6,315 nucleotides of DNA from Chloroflexota bacterium (GCA_902810755.1 CADDYT010000229.1:1-6315), one strand, 5' to 3'; shown: positions 1 through 6,084, counted from the first letter of the stretch. Notes: generated by a model from the sequence alone, not told the origin. Translations and numbers: made by a program.

Positions 1-186
1 TCGGCTGCTGTTTTGATTATTCAGAGCAGTGGAGAGTTTTTTTGATGAGTTCAAGGTTGAGCCAGATGCGCTGGGCCTCGATATTGCAGGTACCCCATTT
101 TGTTTTCATCTGCTTGATGCCCCATTCGGCTACTTCCACGCCGATGGTGATTTCCCATTTAGCGATCAGGGGGTAACTTCTTCTTT

Positions 187-224
187 GAGGCGATGGCGAT
201 ACCAGGAGGCGCTGGCGATACCAG
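187..224. repeat. 19-bp tandem duplication inside the metallopeptidase remnant
   Basis: Two adjacent 19-bp units, 187-205 and 206-224, differ at one base (A193 versus C212). On the minus strand each starts CTGGTATCGCCA or CTGGTATCGCCAG. Nineteen extra bases shift the frame. The frame after the second unit would read YRHRLKEEVTP and then a stop, and one missing C in the C-run at about 170-174 would bring it back to PLIAKWE. The duplication plus a 1-base loss is a net 18 bases, which explains why the ORF stays open with a nonsense stretch of about eleven residues. Confidence 0.8.
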
Positions 225-554
225 CCGAGCAGGACGCGCTCGCGCCGGGCGGTATCGCTACCGGGGCGCACGTAGAGATCCATTGTTTTGTTGTTACGAA
301 TGATCACCTCTGGCGCGCCTTCGCGGTAGATCACGTTGAGCAGGTAGCGGTTGCCCTGATAGTAGTGGCTCTCGCCGGAGACGAACTCGCGGGCGGCCTG
401 GCGTTCCTGGCTTTCAAACTTCGCCTGCTGGCGCTTGATCCATGCCAGTCTGGAAATGGTGAATATCGAGCAGCTCTGACATCCTTTCATAACGCGACGC
501 AGTGCGACATGAGTGGTGATAGGGGCGGGCGTATTATGGCGTATTATATAGTAG

Positions 555-575
555 GGCCACCCCTGGCGGGTGGCC
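555..575. repeat. Perfect GC-rich inverted repeat (8-bp stem, 5-nt loop)
   Basis: GGCCACCC at 555-562 pairs perfectly with GGGTGGCC at 568-575 around the loop CTGGC. No T-run follows on either strand, so it is not a classical intrinsic terminator. It lies in the poorly conserved upstream part of the metallopeptidase remnant, next to the A/T-rich stretch 541-550, which contains TATAAT on the minus strand. Confidence 0.6.
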
Positions 576-576
576 T

Positions 577-605
577 GGGGACGGGGGCGGGGGCCCGCGA
601 CGGGG
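577..605 (+). other. G-quadruplex-like G-rich tract
   Basis: Four G-runs stand on the plus strand: GGGG 577-580, GGGGG 583-587, GGGGG 589-593 and GGGG 602-605. The loops are 2, 1 and 8 bases. This meets a relaxed G-quadruplex pattern, as the last loop is one base over the usual limit. It lies directly beside the hairpin at 555-575. Function is unknown. Confidence 0.4.
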
Positions 606-673
606 TGAGTGCAGCTTTCTGGATGAATCTGCAAAAACGCTATGAACTGGAGATTGCTCGCGAGAGGATATGC

Positions 674-958
674 TTAAACCAGTTCAATCCGTAGCTCTCT
701 GCCTACAACGGCAGCGGCACGTTGCATCGTTTCCAGTGATACCCCTGTCTTTTCAGGGTCAAGAAGCCGTTCGAGTTGTGACCTGCTTGTGTGCATACGA
801 GCAGCCATAGCTGACTTCGTAATATGTTGCGTGCGCATCGCCTCCTCGATCTGCCACGCCAGTACCCTTTTTACTGCGATTGCATTCGATGCATCAAGGA
901 TACCTTCCTCTTTCAGAAAGTCCTCAAAAGAGGAGCCTCTATTAGGATTTTCGGGCAT
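674..958 (-). CDS. HigA-like XRE/helix-turn-helix antitoxin
   Basis: A 94-residue protein from the ATG at 958, or 97 from the ATG at 967. The N-terminal half (GSSFEDFLKEEGILDASNAIAVKRVLAWQ) is typical of small antitoxins paired with HigB/Gp49 toxins. The C-terminal half (ITKSAMAARMHTSRSQLERL, then LDPEKTGVSLETMQRAAAVVG) is a helix-turn-helix DNA-binding fold. In this family the protein binds the toxin and represses its own operon. A GGGAG at 973-969 lies only one base from the ATG at 967 but ten from the ATG at 958, so I prefer 958. The start overlaps the end of the upstream toxin frame by 17 bases, the translationally coupled toxin-first order usual for higBA. The reading frame shows no damage, although the toxin is truncated. 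Family is confident; exact subfamily is not. Confidence 0.85.
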   Translation of the reverse strand: MPENPNRGSSFEDFLKEEGILDASNAIAVKRVLAWQIEEAMRTQHITKSAMAARMHTSRSQLERLLDPEKTGVSLETMQRAAAVVGRELRIELV

Positions 959-1142
959 TGCTATCATACTCCCTTCTGCGCCTATCTGCTAACTCCAGGT
1001 CTTGTTGTGGAGTCTGTTGGGTTTTCTTAATAAACGCATGCAGCAGAATCATTTCACCTCCGCTAATGTGAAAAATGACTCGCGCAATTCTTCCATTAGA
1101 GAGACGGCTACGTATCTCCCAATCGCACATTGACATAGCCAT
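942..1142 (-). pseudogene. HigB/Gp49-type toxin, C-terminal half only
   Basis: The 66 codons encode the C-terminal half of the phage Gp49-like/HigB (RelE-superfamily) toxins. They contain WEIRSRLSNGRIARVIFH, then MILLHAFIKKTQQTP, then LELADRRRREY. These proteins are ribosome-dependent mRNA interferases of about 100-115 residues, so some 40-50 residues are missing. In the same frame, upstream codons (LRYLKIT, then SMAMSM) still look faintly toxin-like but are interrupted by TGA codons at 1148-1146 and 1175-1173. The ATG at 1142 has no clear Shine-Dalgarno sequence. I infer a 5'-decayed toxin gene beside its antitoxin. A short functional variant starting at 1142 is possible but less likely. Confidence 0.65.
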
Positions 1143-1257
1143 ACTTCAGCATGTAATCTTGAGGTAGCGCAATCAGGGGATTGGTGCCAGTCGGGAAGTC
1201 AGTAAACAGGCAGCAAAGGATTGTTTGCGGATTCAGCAGTCAAGAGATCAGCAGAAG

Positions 1258-1263
1258 AGGAGG
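1258..1263 (+). promoter_or_regulatory. Ribosome binding site fixing the molybdenum hydroxylase start
   Basis: AGGAGG lies six bases before the ATG at 1270. This favours 1270 over the in-frame TTG at 1225, whose extra 15 residues (MRIQQSRDQQKRRSS) actually encode this ribosome binding site. Confidence 0.85.
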
Positions 1264-1269
1264 AGTTCT

Positions 1270-3633
1270 ATGAGCGAGGCAACGACAAAAGAACGGTCAC
1301 AGGAGCCGACGCCGGAGCAAAAGGTGCTGCGGCGCGAGGACCCGGTGTTACTGACCGGGCGCGGGCAGTATGTCGGCGATATTCGTCGTCCGGGTATGCT
1401 CTCCATTAGCTTTGTGCGCAGCCCCTATCCTCATGCCCGTATCGTCTCGATTGATGCGCAGCGGGCGCTGGCCCAGCCGGGCGTGGTGGCGGTGGTAACG
1501 GGGACGGATACCGCGCATCTTGGCGGGTTGCTTACCAATTTATTTCCCGGTTCGGCATGGGTGCCACAGCCGGTTCTGCCACGTGATGAGGTTAATTATG
1601 CCGGTGAGCCGGTAGCGGCGGTGGTGGCCGAGAACGAGATTGCGGCATTCGAGGCAGCCGAAATGGTAGATGTCGATTACGAGCCGCTACCCTCCGTCGG
1701 CGGGCTGGATGTCGCGCTGCAGGCGGACGGGCCGAAGATTTTCAACGAACATACCAATATTACTTCGACCAGAGAGAAGACGATTGGCGATGTCGAGGCA
1801 GGCTTCGCGCAGGCCGATAAGGTCGTCTCGCTGTATATGCGGCTGCCGCGCCTCGCGCTGGTGCCGATGGAGCCGCGCGGCATTATCGCCGAAGGACACC
1901 CTGATGGCACGCTTTCAGTCACCATCTCCAACCAGTCGATCTTTCTGACTCGCATCCAGCTGGCGACAATGCTACATATATCTCCGACGGATATCAAGAT
2001 CACCGTGCCGCATGTCGGGGGCGCTTTTGGCGGCAAGACCCGGCTATCCGGGGAAGAGGTCGTCACGGCCTTCATAGCGCAGAAGTTGCAACGCCCGGTA
2101 CGCTGGCTGGAGAGTCGCGAGGACAATATCGTCTCGATGGGGCATGGCCGGGGCCAGCATGCCAGCATCCAGGCCGCCGTGCGCAGGGATGGCGCTGTGC
2201 TGGCCCTCAAAGCCGAGTTCTTCGCCGACCTGGGCGCCTATCCCGGCGATTATAGCATCCTCAGCGTCGATTCAACCGCTTCCATGATCTCCGGCACCTA
2301 CGCCATTCCGGCGATCACAACGATTGTGCATGGCGTGAAAACCAACGCCGTTCCCACCGGCCCCTATCGCGGAGCCGGACGACCGGAAGCCTGCTACTAT
2401 ATCGAACGCACGATGGATGCTATCGCGCACGAACTCTCTCTCGACCCCGTTGAGGTACGCAAACGCAACCTGATCCCCGCCGAGGCCTTCCCCTACACCA
2501 CTGCCACCAGCACGACCTATGACTCCGGCGCGTACAATTACGCTCTGGATACCCTGCTGGCTGCCGCGAACTATGGGGAGCTGCGCGCTGAACAGGCTCG
2601 CCGCCGCGCGCAGGGGCAGTACATGGGCATCGGGCTGTGTGTCTATATCGAGAGTACGGCGATAGGCGGACAGGGCATGAGCGGGCAGCCGGATAGCGGG
2701 CAGGTGCGCATCAGCCCGGACGGCAAGATTCTGGTCGAGAGCGCGTCGGTGGATAGCGGGCAGGGCCATGTCACCTCGTTCGCCACGATTGTTGCCCGCG
2801 AGTTCGGGGTTCCCATTGAGCAGGTTGAGGTCTACATTGGAGACACGCCCAACAGCCATTCACTGGCGACCTTTGCCAGCCGCAGCATGGGCGTGGGCGG
2901 CGTCGCACTCGCGCAGTCGGCCCGCGCGGTCAAGGCGCAGATGCTCAAGCTGGCCTCGCACCTGCTCGAAGTGGGCGAGAGCGATCTGGAACTGCGCGAG
3001 GGGCGCGTGCAGGTCTCCGGCGTTCCCGGCAAAGCCTACACCTTCGCCCAGCTGGCCGCCATCGCCGAGGACCCCGCGCAGAAAGAGCAGTTCCCCGAAG
3101 ATCTTCAGAAAGAACTGCTCAAGGGGCTGTGCAGCATGCAGGGCTTCGAGCCTGCCGATCTCTCCTATCCCTTCGGCGCGCACCTTGCCGTCGTGCAGGT
3201 CGACCCGGAGACCGGCGAGGTGAAGTTCCAACGCTACGTCGCCGTCGATGACTACGGCCACGTGCTTATCCCCACGCTGGTCGAGGGCCAGACACACGGG
3301 GCCATCACGCAGGGTATCGGCCAGGCCCTCTTCGAGCAGATGGCCTACGACGCCAGCGGCCAGGTTCTCAGCGCCACCCTGATGGACTACGCCGTCCCCA
3401 TCGCCGCCGAAGTGCCATCCTTCGAGCTGACGCTGACCGAGACACCCAGCCCGCTCAACGTTCTCGGCGTCAAAGGCGCAGGCGAGGCAGGCACAGTAGC
3501 CGCCCCTGCTGCGGTCGCCAACGCCGTTATCGACGCGCTCCTCCCGCTGGGCGTCACCTCTCTGGATGTCCCGCTGACGCCCAACAACGTCTGGCAGGCT
3601 ATCCAGAAGGCCAGAGCGACCGGCGGTTCGTGA
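1270..3633 (+). CDS. Xanthine/CO dehydrogenase-family molybdopterin-binding large subunit (CoxL form II-like)
   Basis: A 787-residue molybdenum hydroxylase large subunit, normal length for the family. After a short tail, residues ~20-130 form the alpha/beta hammerhead domain (RREDPVLLTGRGQYVGDI). The first molybdopterin-binding domain (~150-395) includes GGAFGGK at 250-256 and PYRGAGR at 365-371. The second (~415-720) ends with GVKGAGEAG, in which E739 matches the conserved catalytic Glu that assists hydroxylation. True form I CO dehydrogenases carry AYxCSFR; PYRGAGR places this with the form II/xanthine dehydrogenase-like group, so CO oxidation should not be assumed. Such subunits insert an oxygen from water into a C-H bond of N-heterocycles, purines or aldehydes and work with a 2Fe-2S subunit and an FAD subunit. 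Neither is present here: the upstream genes are a toxin-antitoxin pair on the other strand and the downstream gene is convergent. No signal peptide is seen, so it is probably cytoplasmic. Substrate unknown. Confidence 0.9.
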   Translation: MSEATTKERSQEPTPEQKVLRREDPVLLTGRGQYVGDIRRPGMLSISFVRSPYPHARIVSIDAQRALAQPGVVAVVTGTDTAHLGGLLTNLFPGSAWVPQPVLPRDEVNYAGEPVAAVVAENEIAAFEAAEMVDVDYEPLPSVGGLDVALQADGPKIFNEHTNITSTREKTIGDVEAGFAQADKVVSLYMRLPRLALVPMEPRGIIAEGHPDGTLSVTISNQSIFLTRIQLATMLHISPTDIKITVPHVGGAFGGKTRLSGEEVVTAFIAQKLQRPVRWLESREDNIVSMGHGRGQHASIQAAVRRDGAVLALKAEFFADLGAYPGDYSILSVDSTASMISGTYAIPAITTIVHGVKTNAVPTGPYRGAGRPEACYYIERTMDAIAHELSLDPVEVRKRNLIPAEAFPYTTATSTTYDSGAYNYALDTLLAAANYGELRAEQARRRAQGQYMGIGLCVYIESTAIGGQGMSGQPDSGQVRISPDGKILVESASVDSGQGHVTSFATIVAREFGVPIEQVEVYIGDTPNSHSLATFASRSMGVGGVALAQSARAVKAQMLKLASHLLEVGESDLELREGRVQVSGVPGKAYTFAQLAAIAEDPAQKEQFPEDLQKELLKGLCSMQGFEPADLSYPFGAHLAVVQVDPETGEVKFQRYVAVDDYGHVLIPTLVEGQTHGAITQGIGQALFEQMAYDASGQVLSATLMDYAVPIAAEVPSFELTLTETPSPLNVLGVKGAGEAGTVAAPAAVANAVIDALLPLGVTSLDVPLTPNNVWQAIQKARATGGS

Positions 3634-3646
3634 AACGACAGCCGGT
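3619..3646. terminator. Imperfect hairpin in the convergent intergenic gap
   Basis: ACCGGC at 3619-3624 pairs with GCCGGT at 3641-3646, with an inner TCGT/ACGA stem around GAA that spans the stop codon of the plus-strand gene. It sits in the 51-bp gap between two convergent genes, where a shared transcription end is expected. No U-run follows on either strand, so termination is only a weak inference. Confidence 0.3.
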
Positions 3647-3684
3647 ACCCGAATCCGTAGGCGCCGATGTGTCCCAGAGCGTTT

Positions 3685-5109
3685 TCATGAGAGCGAGGGG
3701 CGGCGTTGCGACCAGGGGAATGCCTGCTCAAGCTGCGCGGCCAGTCGCAGGAGGGTAGCCTCGTCGCCATAGCGCGCGACAAATTGCACGCCGATGGGCA
3801 AGCCCTCGTTTGAGTGGCCCAGAGGCAAACTGATAGCCGGCTGACCCGTCATGTTGAAAAGCGGCGTGAAGGGGATCAGCGCGAACAGCCTGTTCAGCCA
3901 TTCTCTGGGATCGATGCCTGGCTCGTTCTGGTTGACGGTGCCGAGCAGCGGCGGCGGCCCCGCGACGGTCGGCGTCACCAGCACGTCGTAGGAGCGGAAG
4001 AACGGGCTGACCCCTCTGGTAATGGCGCCGCAGAGCTTGAGCGCGCGCAGCAGATCGATCGCCGAGAGCCGCTGCCCGTACTCCACACTGGCGAGCGTCA
4101 CCGCTTCCAGGACATCGGGGCCGAGATCAACGCCGACAGCGCGAGCGATGCTCAGCGCGCTGTCGGCGAGCGAGGCTGTCCAGATCGGCACGTTGGCGTC
4201 GATGAAAGCTTCCCAGTCGATGTGCGGGCTGGCTTCCTCGACATCATGGCCCAGCGCGGCCAGCTCGCGGCAGACCATCGCGACGGCCTCCGCGTACTCG
4301 CCGTCAACGGGCGAGCCGGACCATGCACGCGTCGTCATGGCGATGCGCAGGCGGCCTGGTGGAGTCACCACCTCCTGCGTGTAGGGCCGCTCTGGCGGAG
4401 CGGCAAAATATTTATCTCCGTTGCCCGGGCCACACACCGCGTCAAGCAGAACCGCGACATCGCGCACCGTGCGCGCCAGGGCGAAATCAACACCCAGCCC
4501 GCAGAGACGTTCATCGGCATCCGGCCCCGGTGGAATGCGCCCGCGTGTGGGTTTGAGTCCAACCAGCCCGCACCAGGCGGCGGGAATGCGAATCGAGCCG
4601 GCGCCATCGGTGCCGTGCGCTACCGGAACGGCCCGCGCCGCCACCAGCGCCGCCGATCCACCGCTCGACCCTCCCGTACTGCGCGCGAGATTCCAGGGGT
4701 TGCGCGTGGGGCCACCGGCAACCGGCTCCGTCGTCACGTTGAAAGCAAATTCCGGCGTCGTCGTGCGCCCCAGCGTGACCAGCCCCGCCTGCCTGAAACG
4801 CGCCATCAGGTCAGTGTCATGGGGAAAGACGATCCCCTCTCCGGCCAGTCGCGTTCCCACCGCCGTCCTGACACCCGCCGCGTGCAGCGAAAAGTCTTTG
4901 ACCACAAAAGGCACCCCGGCTAGCGGCCCATCGCTCGCGGCGGCCGGCGCCTCCTCAAACAGCCCTCCCACCAGCGCGTTCAGGCGCGAATTCACCTCCA
5001 GAAGCGCCTGCCGGGCCAGTTGCTCCACCTCATGAGCCGAGACCTGCCCGCTCCGTATCAACTGCGCAAGGCCAGTCGCGTCGTACTCACTGTACTCTGA
5101 AAAATCCAT
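3685..5109 (-). CDS. Amidase-signature family hydrolase
   Basis: A 474-residue amidase-signature protein of usual family length. It hydrolyses a carboxamide to acid and ammonia, or a related C-N bond. The Ser-cisSer-Lys catalytic triad can be placed: K71 in PFVVKD, S148 in STGGSSGGSAA and S172 in DGAGSIRIPA. The 24-residue gap between the two serines equals that in FAAH. The C-terminal LPLGHSNEGLPIGVQFVA is also typical. The frame is open up to 5199, but I choose the ATG at 5109: AGGAGG lies four bases upstream (5119-5114), and a likely promoter -10 at 5168-5173 places the longest start upstream of the transcript. It is unlikely to be GatA of the tRNA amidotransferase, since the neighbours are not gatB/gatC and the sequence looks like a stand-alone amidase. 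It is convergent with the molybdenum hydroxylase; a joint role in degrading a nitrogen compound is speculation. Substrate unknown. Confidence 0.93.
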   Translation of the reverse strand: MDFSEYSEYDATGLAQLIRSGQVSAHEVEQLARQALLEVNSRLNALVGGLFEEAPAAASDGPLAGVPFVVKDFSLHAAGVRTAVGTRLAGEGIVFPHDTDLMARFRQAGLVTLGRTTTPEFAFNVTTEPVAGGPTRNPWNLARSTGGSSGGSAALVAARAVPVAHGTDGAGSIRIPAAWCGLVGLKPTRGRIPPGPDADERLCGLGVDFALARTVRDVAVLLDAVCGPGNGDKYFAAPPERPYTQEVVTPPGRLRIAMTTRAWSGSPVDGEYAEAVAMVCRELAALGHDVEEASPHIDWEAFIDANVPIWTASLADSALSIARAVGVDLGPDVLEAVTLASVEYGQRLSAIDLLRALKLCGAITRGVSPFFRSYDVLVTPTVAGPPPLLGTVNQNEPGIDPREWLNRLFALIPFTPLFNMTGQPAISLPLGHSNEGLPIGVQFVARYGDEATLLRLAAQLEQAFPWSQRRPSLS

Positions 5110-5167
5110 AACGCCTCCTGTCTTCGCAGAGACAACATGCATGCTGAAGCTTTCCTGTAGATATACC

Positions 5168-5199
5168 AGTATAGCATACGACAGGCGGCCCTCCTGCAA
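5168..5199 (-). promoter_or_regulatory. Likely promoter of the amidase gene
   Basis: On the minus strand TATACT (5173-5168) is preceded by TGC, an extended -10 element. A TTGCAG -35-like hexamer at 5199-5194 is 20 bases away, longer than ideal, but extended -10 promoters tolerate a weak -35. Transcription would begin near 5161, giving a leader of about 50 bases before the ATG at 5109. Confidence 0.5.
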
Positions 5200-5227
5200 A
5201 AGGGGGAATGATTCTGCCCTCTTTGCG

Positions 5228-5236
5228 TGTTATGAT
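5228..5236 (+). promoter_or_regulatory. Possible extended -10 for the winged-helix gene
   Basis: TG at 5228-5229, one base, then TATGAT at 5231-5236 form an extended -10 about 35 bases before the ATG at 5270. No good -35 is visible at the right distance. With the amidase promoter it would make a divergent promoter pair. Confidence 0.35.
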
Positions 5237-5269
5237 AACGGGGAAAACAGCAGAGGAGACAGGTAAACA

Positions 5270-5497
5270 ATGGTCAATCTGGAGATTGCGCGGCGACGAC
5301 TGCATAACCAGCACATCACGCGGCGAGAGATAGAAACGCTGCAGGCGCTGGTGGAGTGGCTGGGGGCGGTACAGGCGCAGGATTTCGCGGGCGCGAGGCT
5401 ATGGGCCTTCCCTCCCCCGGAATGGGGAGCGGCTCCTAAAAAAATGCTTGACAGGACGCAAAACGTCCACTATAATAGTCACGCACGATCCACTTAG
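5270..5497 (+). pseudogene. Winged-helix DNA-binding (HTH_42-like) protein, truncated after about 45 codons
   Basis: The first 45 codons (IARRRLHNQHI, then ALVEWLGAVQAQDFAGARLWA) match the N-terminus of the winged-helix DNA-binding domain family (PF06224, HTH_42), whose members are usually several hundred residues long. Beyond about 5405 the frame reads PPPEWGAAPKK and shows no further likeness. It runs over the strong tRNA promoter at 5448-5476 and stops at 5495-5497, so the last third is not real coding sequence. Upstream there is a plausible ribosome binding site (GAGGAG about 11 bases, or AGGT five bases, before the ATG). I infer that the body of the gene was lost by deletion or rearrangement at the edge of the tRNA locus. 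The exact break point cannot be fixed from one sequence. Confidence 0.65.
5448..5476 (+). promoter_or_regulatory. Full-consensus sigma70 promoter for the tRNA-tuf cluster
   Basis: TTGACA at 5448-5453 and TATAAT at 5471-5476 are both perfect, with the optimal 17-base spacer. Transcription would start near 5483 and the first tRNA at 5531. The spacer contains a perfect inverted repeat, GGACG (5454-5458) and CGTCC (5464-5468), a possible operator site. Confidence 0.9.
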
Positions 5498-5501
5498 ATC
5501 G
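5486..5501 (+). repeat. Small inverted repeat in the tRNA leader
   Basis: CGATC (5486-5490) and GATCG (5497-5501) flank a six-base loop just past the predicted transcription start. It could form a 5' hairpin in the precursor; no function can be assigned. Confidence 0.35.
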
Positions 5502-5530
5502 GCGCAAACAACAGAAAAGCTTACCTTCAG

Positions 5531-5614
5531 GGGCAGTTGCCAGAGCGGTCAATTGGAGCTGACTGTAAATCAGCCGCGTAAGCTGCGGAGGTTCGAATCC
5601 TTCACTGCCCACCA
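5531..5614 (+). tRNA. tRNA-Tyr (anticodon GTA), copy 1
   Basis: An 84-base class II tRNA with encoded CCA (5612-5614). The acceptor stem GGGCAGT pairs with ACTGCCC. The anticodon stem GCTGA/TCAGC holds the loop CTGTAAA, giving anticodon GTA. The long variable arm CCGC...GCGG and the T-arm GGAGG-TTCGAAT-CCTTC are all present. The discriminator base is A. It is the first RNA of a Tyr-Tyr-Thr cluster behind the consensus promoter. Confidence 0.97.
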
Positions 5615-5652
5615 GCAGGTAGCCTGAGTACACAGCAAACTGCATATTACGG

Positions 5653-5736
5653 GGGCGGTTGCCAGAGTGGTCAATTGGAGCTGACTGTAAATCAGCCGCG
5701 CAAGCTGCGGAGGTTCGAATCCTTCACCGCCCACCA
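5653..5736 (+). tRNA. tRNA-Tyr (anticodon GTA), copy 2
   Basis: A second 84-base tRNA-Tyr with encoded CCA, 38 bases after the first. It differs from copy 1 at four positions. Two of these form a compensated acceptor pair: A5-U68 in copy 1 is G5-C68 here. The other two lie in the D-loop and the variable arm. The anticodon arm and T-arm are identical. Both copies look functional. Confidence 0.97.
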
Positions 5737-5785
5737 GTTCTATCTCGTTTCGCTCGTGTCATCTTTCTGTTCGTTCGGTTACATT

Positions 5786-5857
5786 GCCCGTGTGGCGCAG
5801 CGGTAGCGCACAGTCTTGGTAAGACTGGGGTCATGGGTTCGATTCCCATCACGGGCT
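5786..5857 (+). tRNA. tRNA-Thr (anticodon GGT)
   Basis: The acceptor stem GCCCGTG pairs with CACGGGC. The D-stem is GCGC/GCGC. The anticodon stem CAGTC/GACTG holds the loop TTGGTAA, giving anticodon GGT for ACC/ACU codons. The T-arm is ATGGG-TTCGATT-CCCAT. Discriminator U73 is at 5857. The next bases are CCC, so CCA is not encoded, unlike in the two tRNA-Tyr genes, and would have to be added by nucleotidyltransferase. No terminator follows. Confidence 0.96.
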
Positions 5858-5902
5858 CCCATCATCCCATTCGGGATTGAAACGGATTGGAAGAAACCTT
5901 TT

Positions 5903-5978
5903 GCTGCCGTCTTCTGAGTCGATCGATCCATTCCCTGTACATTACTATCACATTTGCGATTGAAACGAAGGCGGCAGC
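5903..5978 (+). repeat. 12-bp long-range stem in the tuf leader
   Basis: GCTGCCGTCTTC (5903-5914) can pair with GAAGGCGGCAGC (5967-5978) over all 12 positions, with one G-U wobble. The 52-base loop contains the second CRISPR-like core and the palindrome TCGATCGA (5919-5926). In RNA this would be a stable hairpin between tRNA-Thr and tuf. Confidence 0.45.
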
Positions 5979-5990
5979 TGTAAGTCTATA

Positions 5991-6002
5991 TTCAGATCTG
6001 AA
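5991..6002. repeat. 12-bp perfect palindrome
   Basis: TTCAGATCTGAA reads the same on both strands and lies about 13 bases before the third CRISPR-like core. It could be a dimeric protein binding site or chance. Confidence 0.35.
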
Positions 6003-6053
6003 AAGGTTTACCTTCCCATCTGGGATTGAAACTGATTTCAGAACACATTCAAC

Positions 6054-6084
6054 AGAAGCCGCTTTCGCAAAATGGCAAAGAAGC
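6054..6084 (+). repeat. Partial duplicate of the tuf translation start
   Basis: This stretch aligns with 6174-6203, the ribosome binding site and first codons of tuf, at about 25 of 30 positions with one extra A. The 12 bases ATGGCAAAGAAG are identical. The Shine-Dalgarno is AGAAG here and AGGAG at tuf. Both copies follow a CRISPR-like core (cores three and five), so a larger block of core plus start region seems to have been duplicated. Confidence 0.65.

Larger units (their letters stand above)
17..634 (-). pseudogene. YgjP/DUF45-type zinc metallopeptidase remnant, lacking its HExxH end
   Basis: The part from about 457 down to 26 reads like the middle of the YgjP-like (DUF45, SprT-like) metallopeptidase family. 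It has LAWIKRQQAKFE, then SGESHYYQGNRY, then LIAKWE, then MKTKWGTCN and RIWLNLELIKK. In the family the last block runs straight into the zinc motif HExxH and a further His. Here a TAA stop follows LHCSE, and the 16 bases left before the window edge do not restore the motif in any frame, so the catalytic site is missing. The first ~55 residues of the open frame cross a GC-rich hairpin and G-rich tract and do not resemble the family, so the ATG at 634 is doubtful and the N-terminus looks lost or replaced. A 19-bp tandem duplication at 187-224 alters the sequence between YRQRL and PLIAKW. I infer a decaying gene. Family assignment is fairly sure, pseudogene status likely. Confidence 0.7.

Noticed and set aside
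29..694. 221-codon plus-strand open frame over the left end
   Set aside because: It is antisense to the metallopeptidase remnant, whose minus-strand frame has recognisable family motifs; the plus frame resembles nothing and also enters the antitoxin 3' end.
1677..2210. 177-codon minus-strand frame inside the molybdenum hydroxylase
   Set aside because: It is antisense to a well-conserved gene and has no family resemblance of its own. The same holds for the other frames nested in 1670-3297.
3814..4923. 369-codon plus-strand open frame
   Set aside because: It lies antisense to the amidase, which has a full catalytic triad. The Arg-rich, low-complexity product is typical of a GC-rich shadow frame.
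5425..5440. GGAGCGGCTCC palindrome next to an A-run as a terminator
   Set aside because: On the plus strand A's, not T's, follow the stem. On the minus strand the T-run precedes the stem, and the hairpin loop is too small.
5659..5880. 73-codon frame starting within tRNA-Tyr copy 2
   Set aside because: It reads through two tRNA genes and is a known kind of false ORF.
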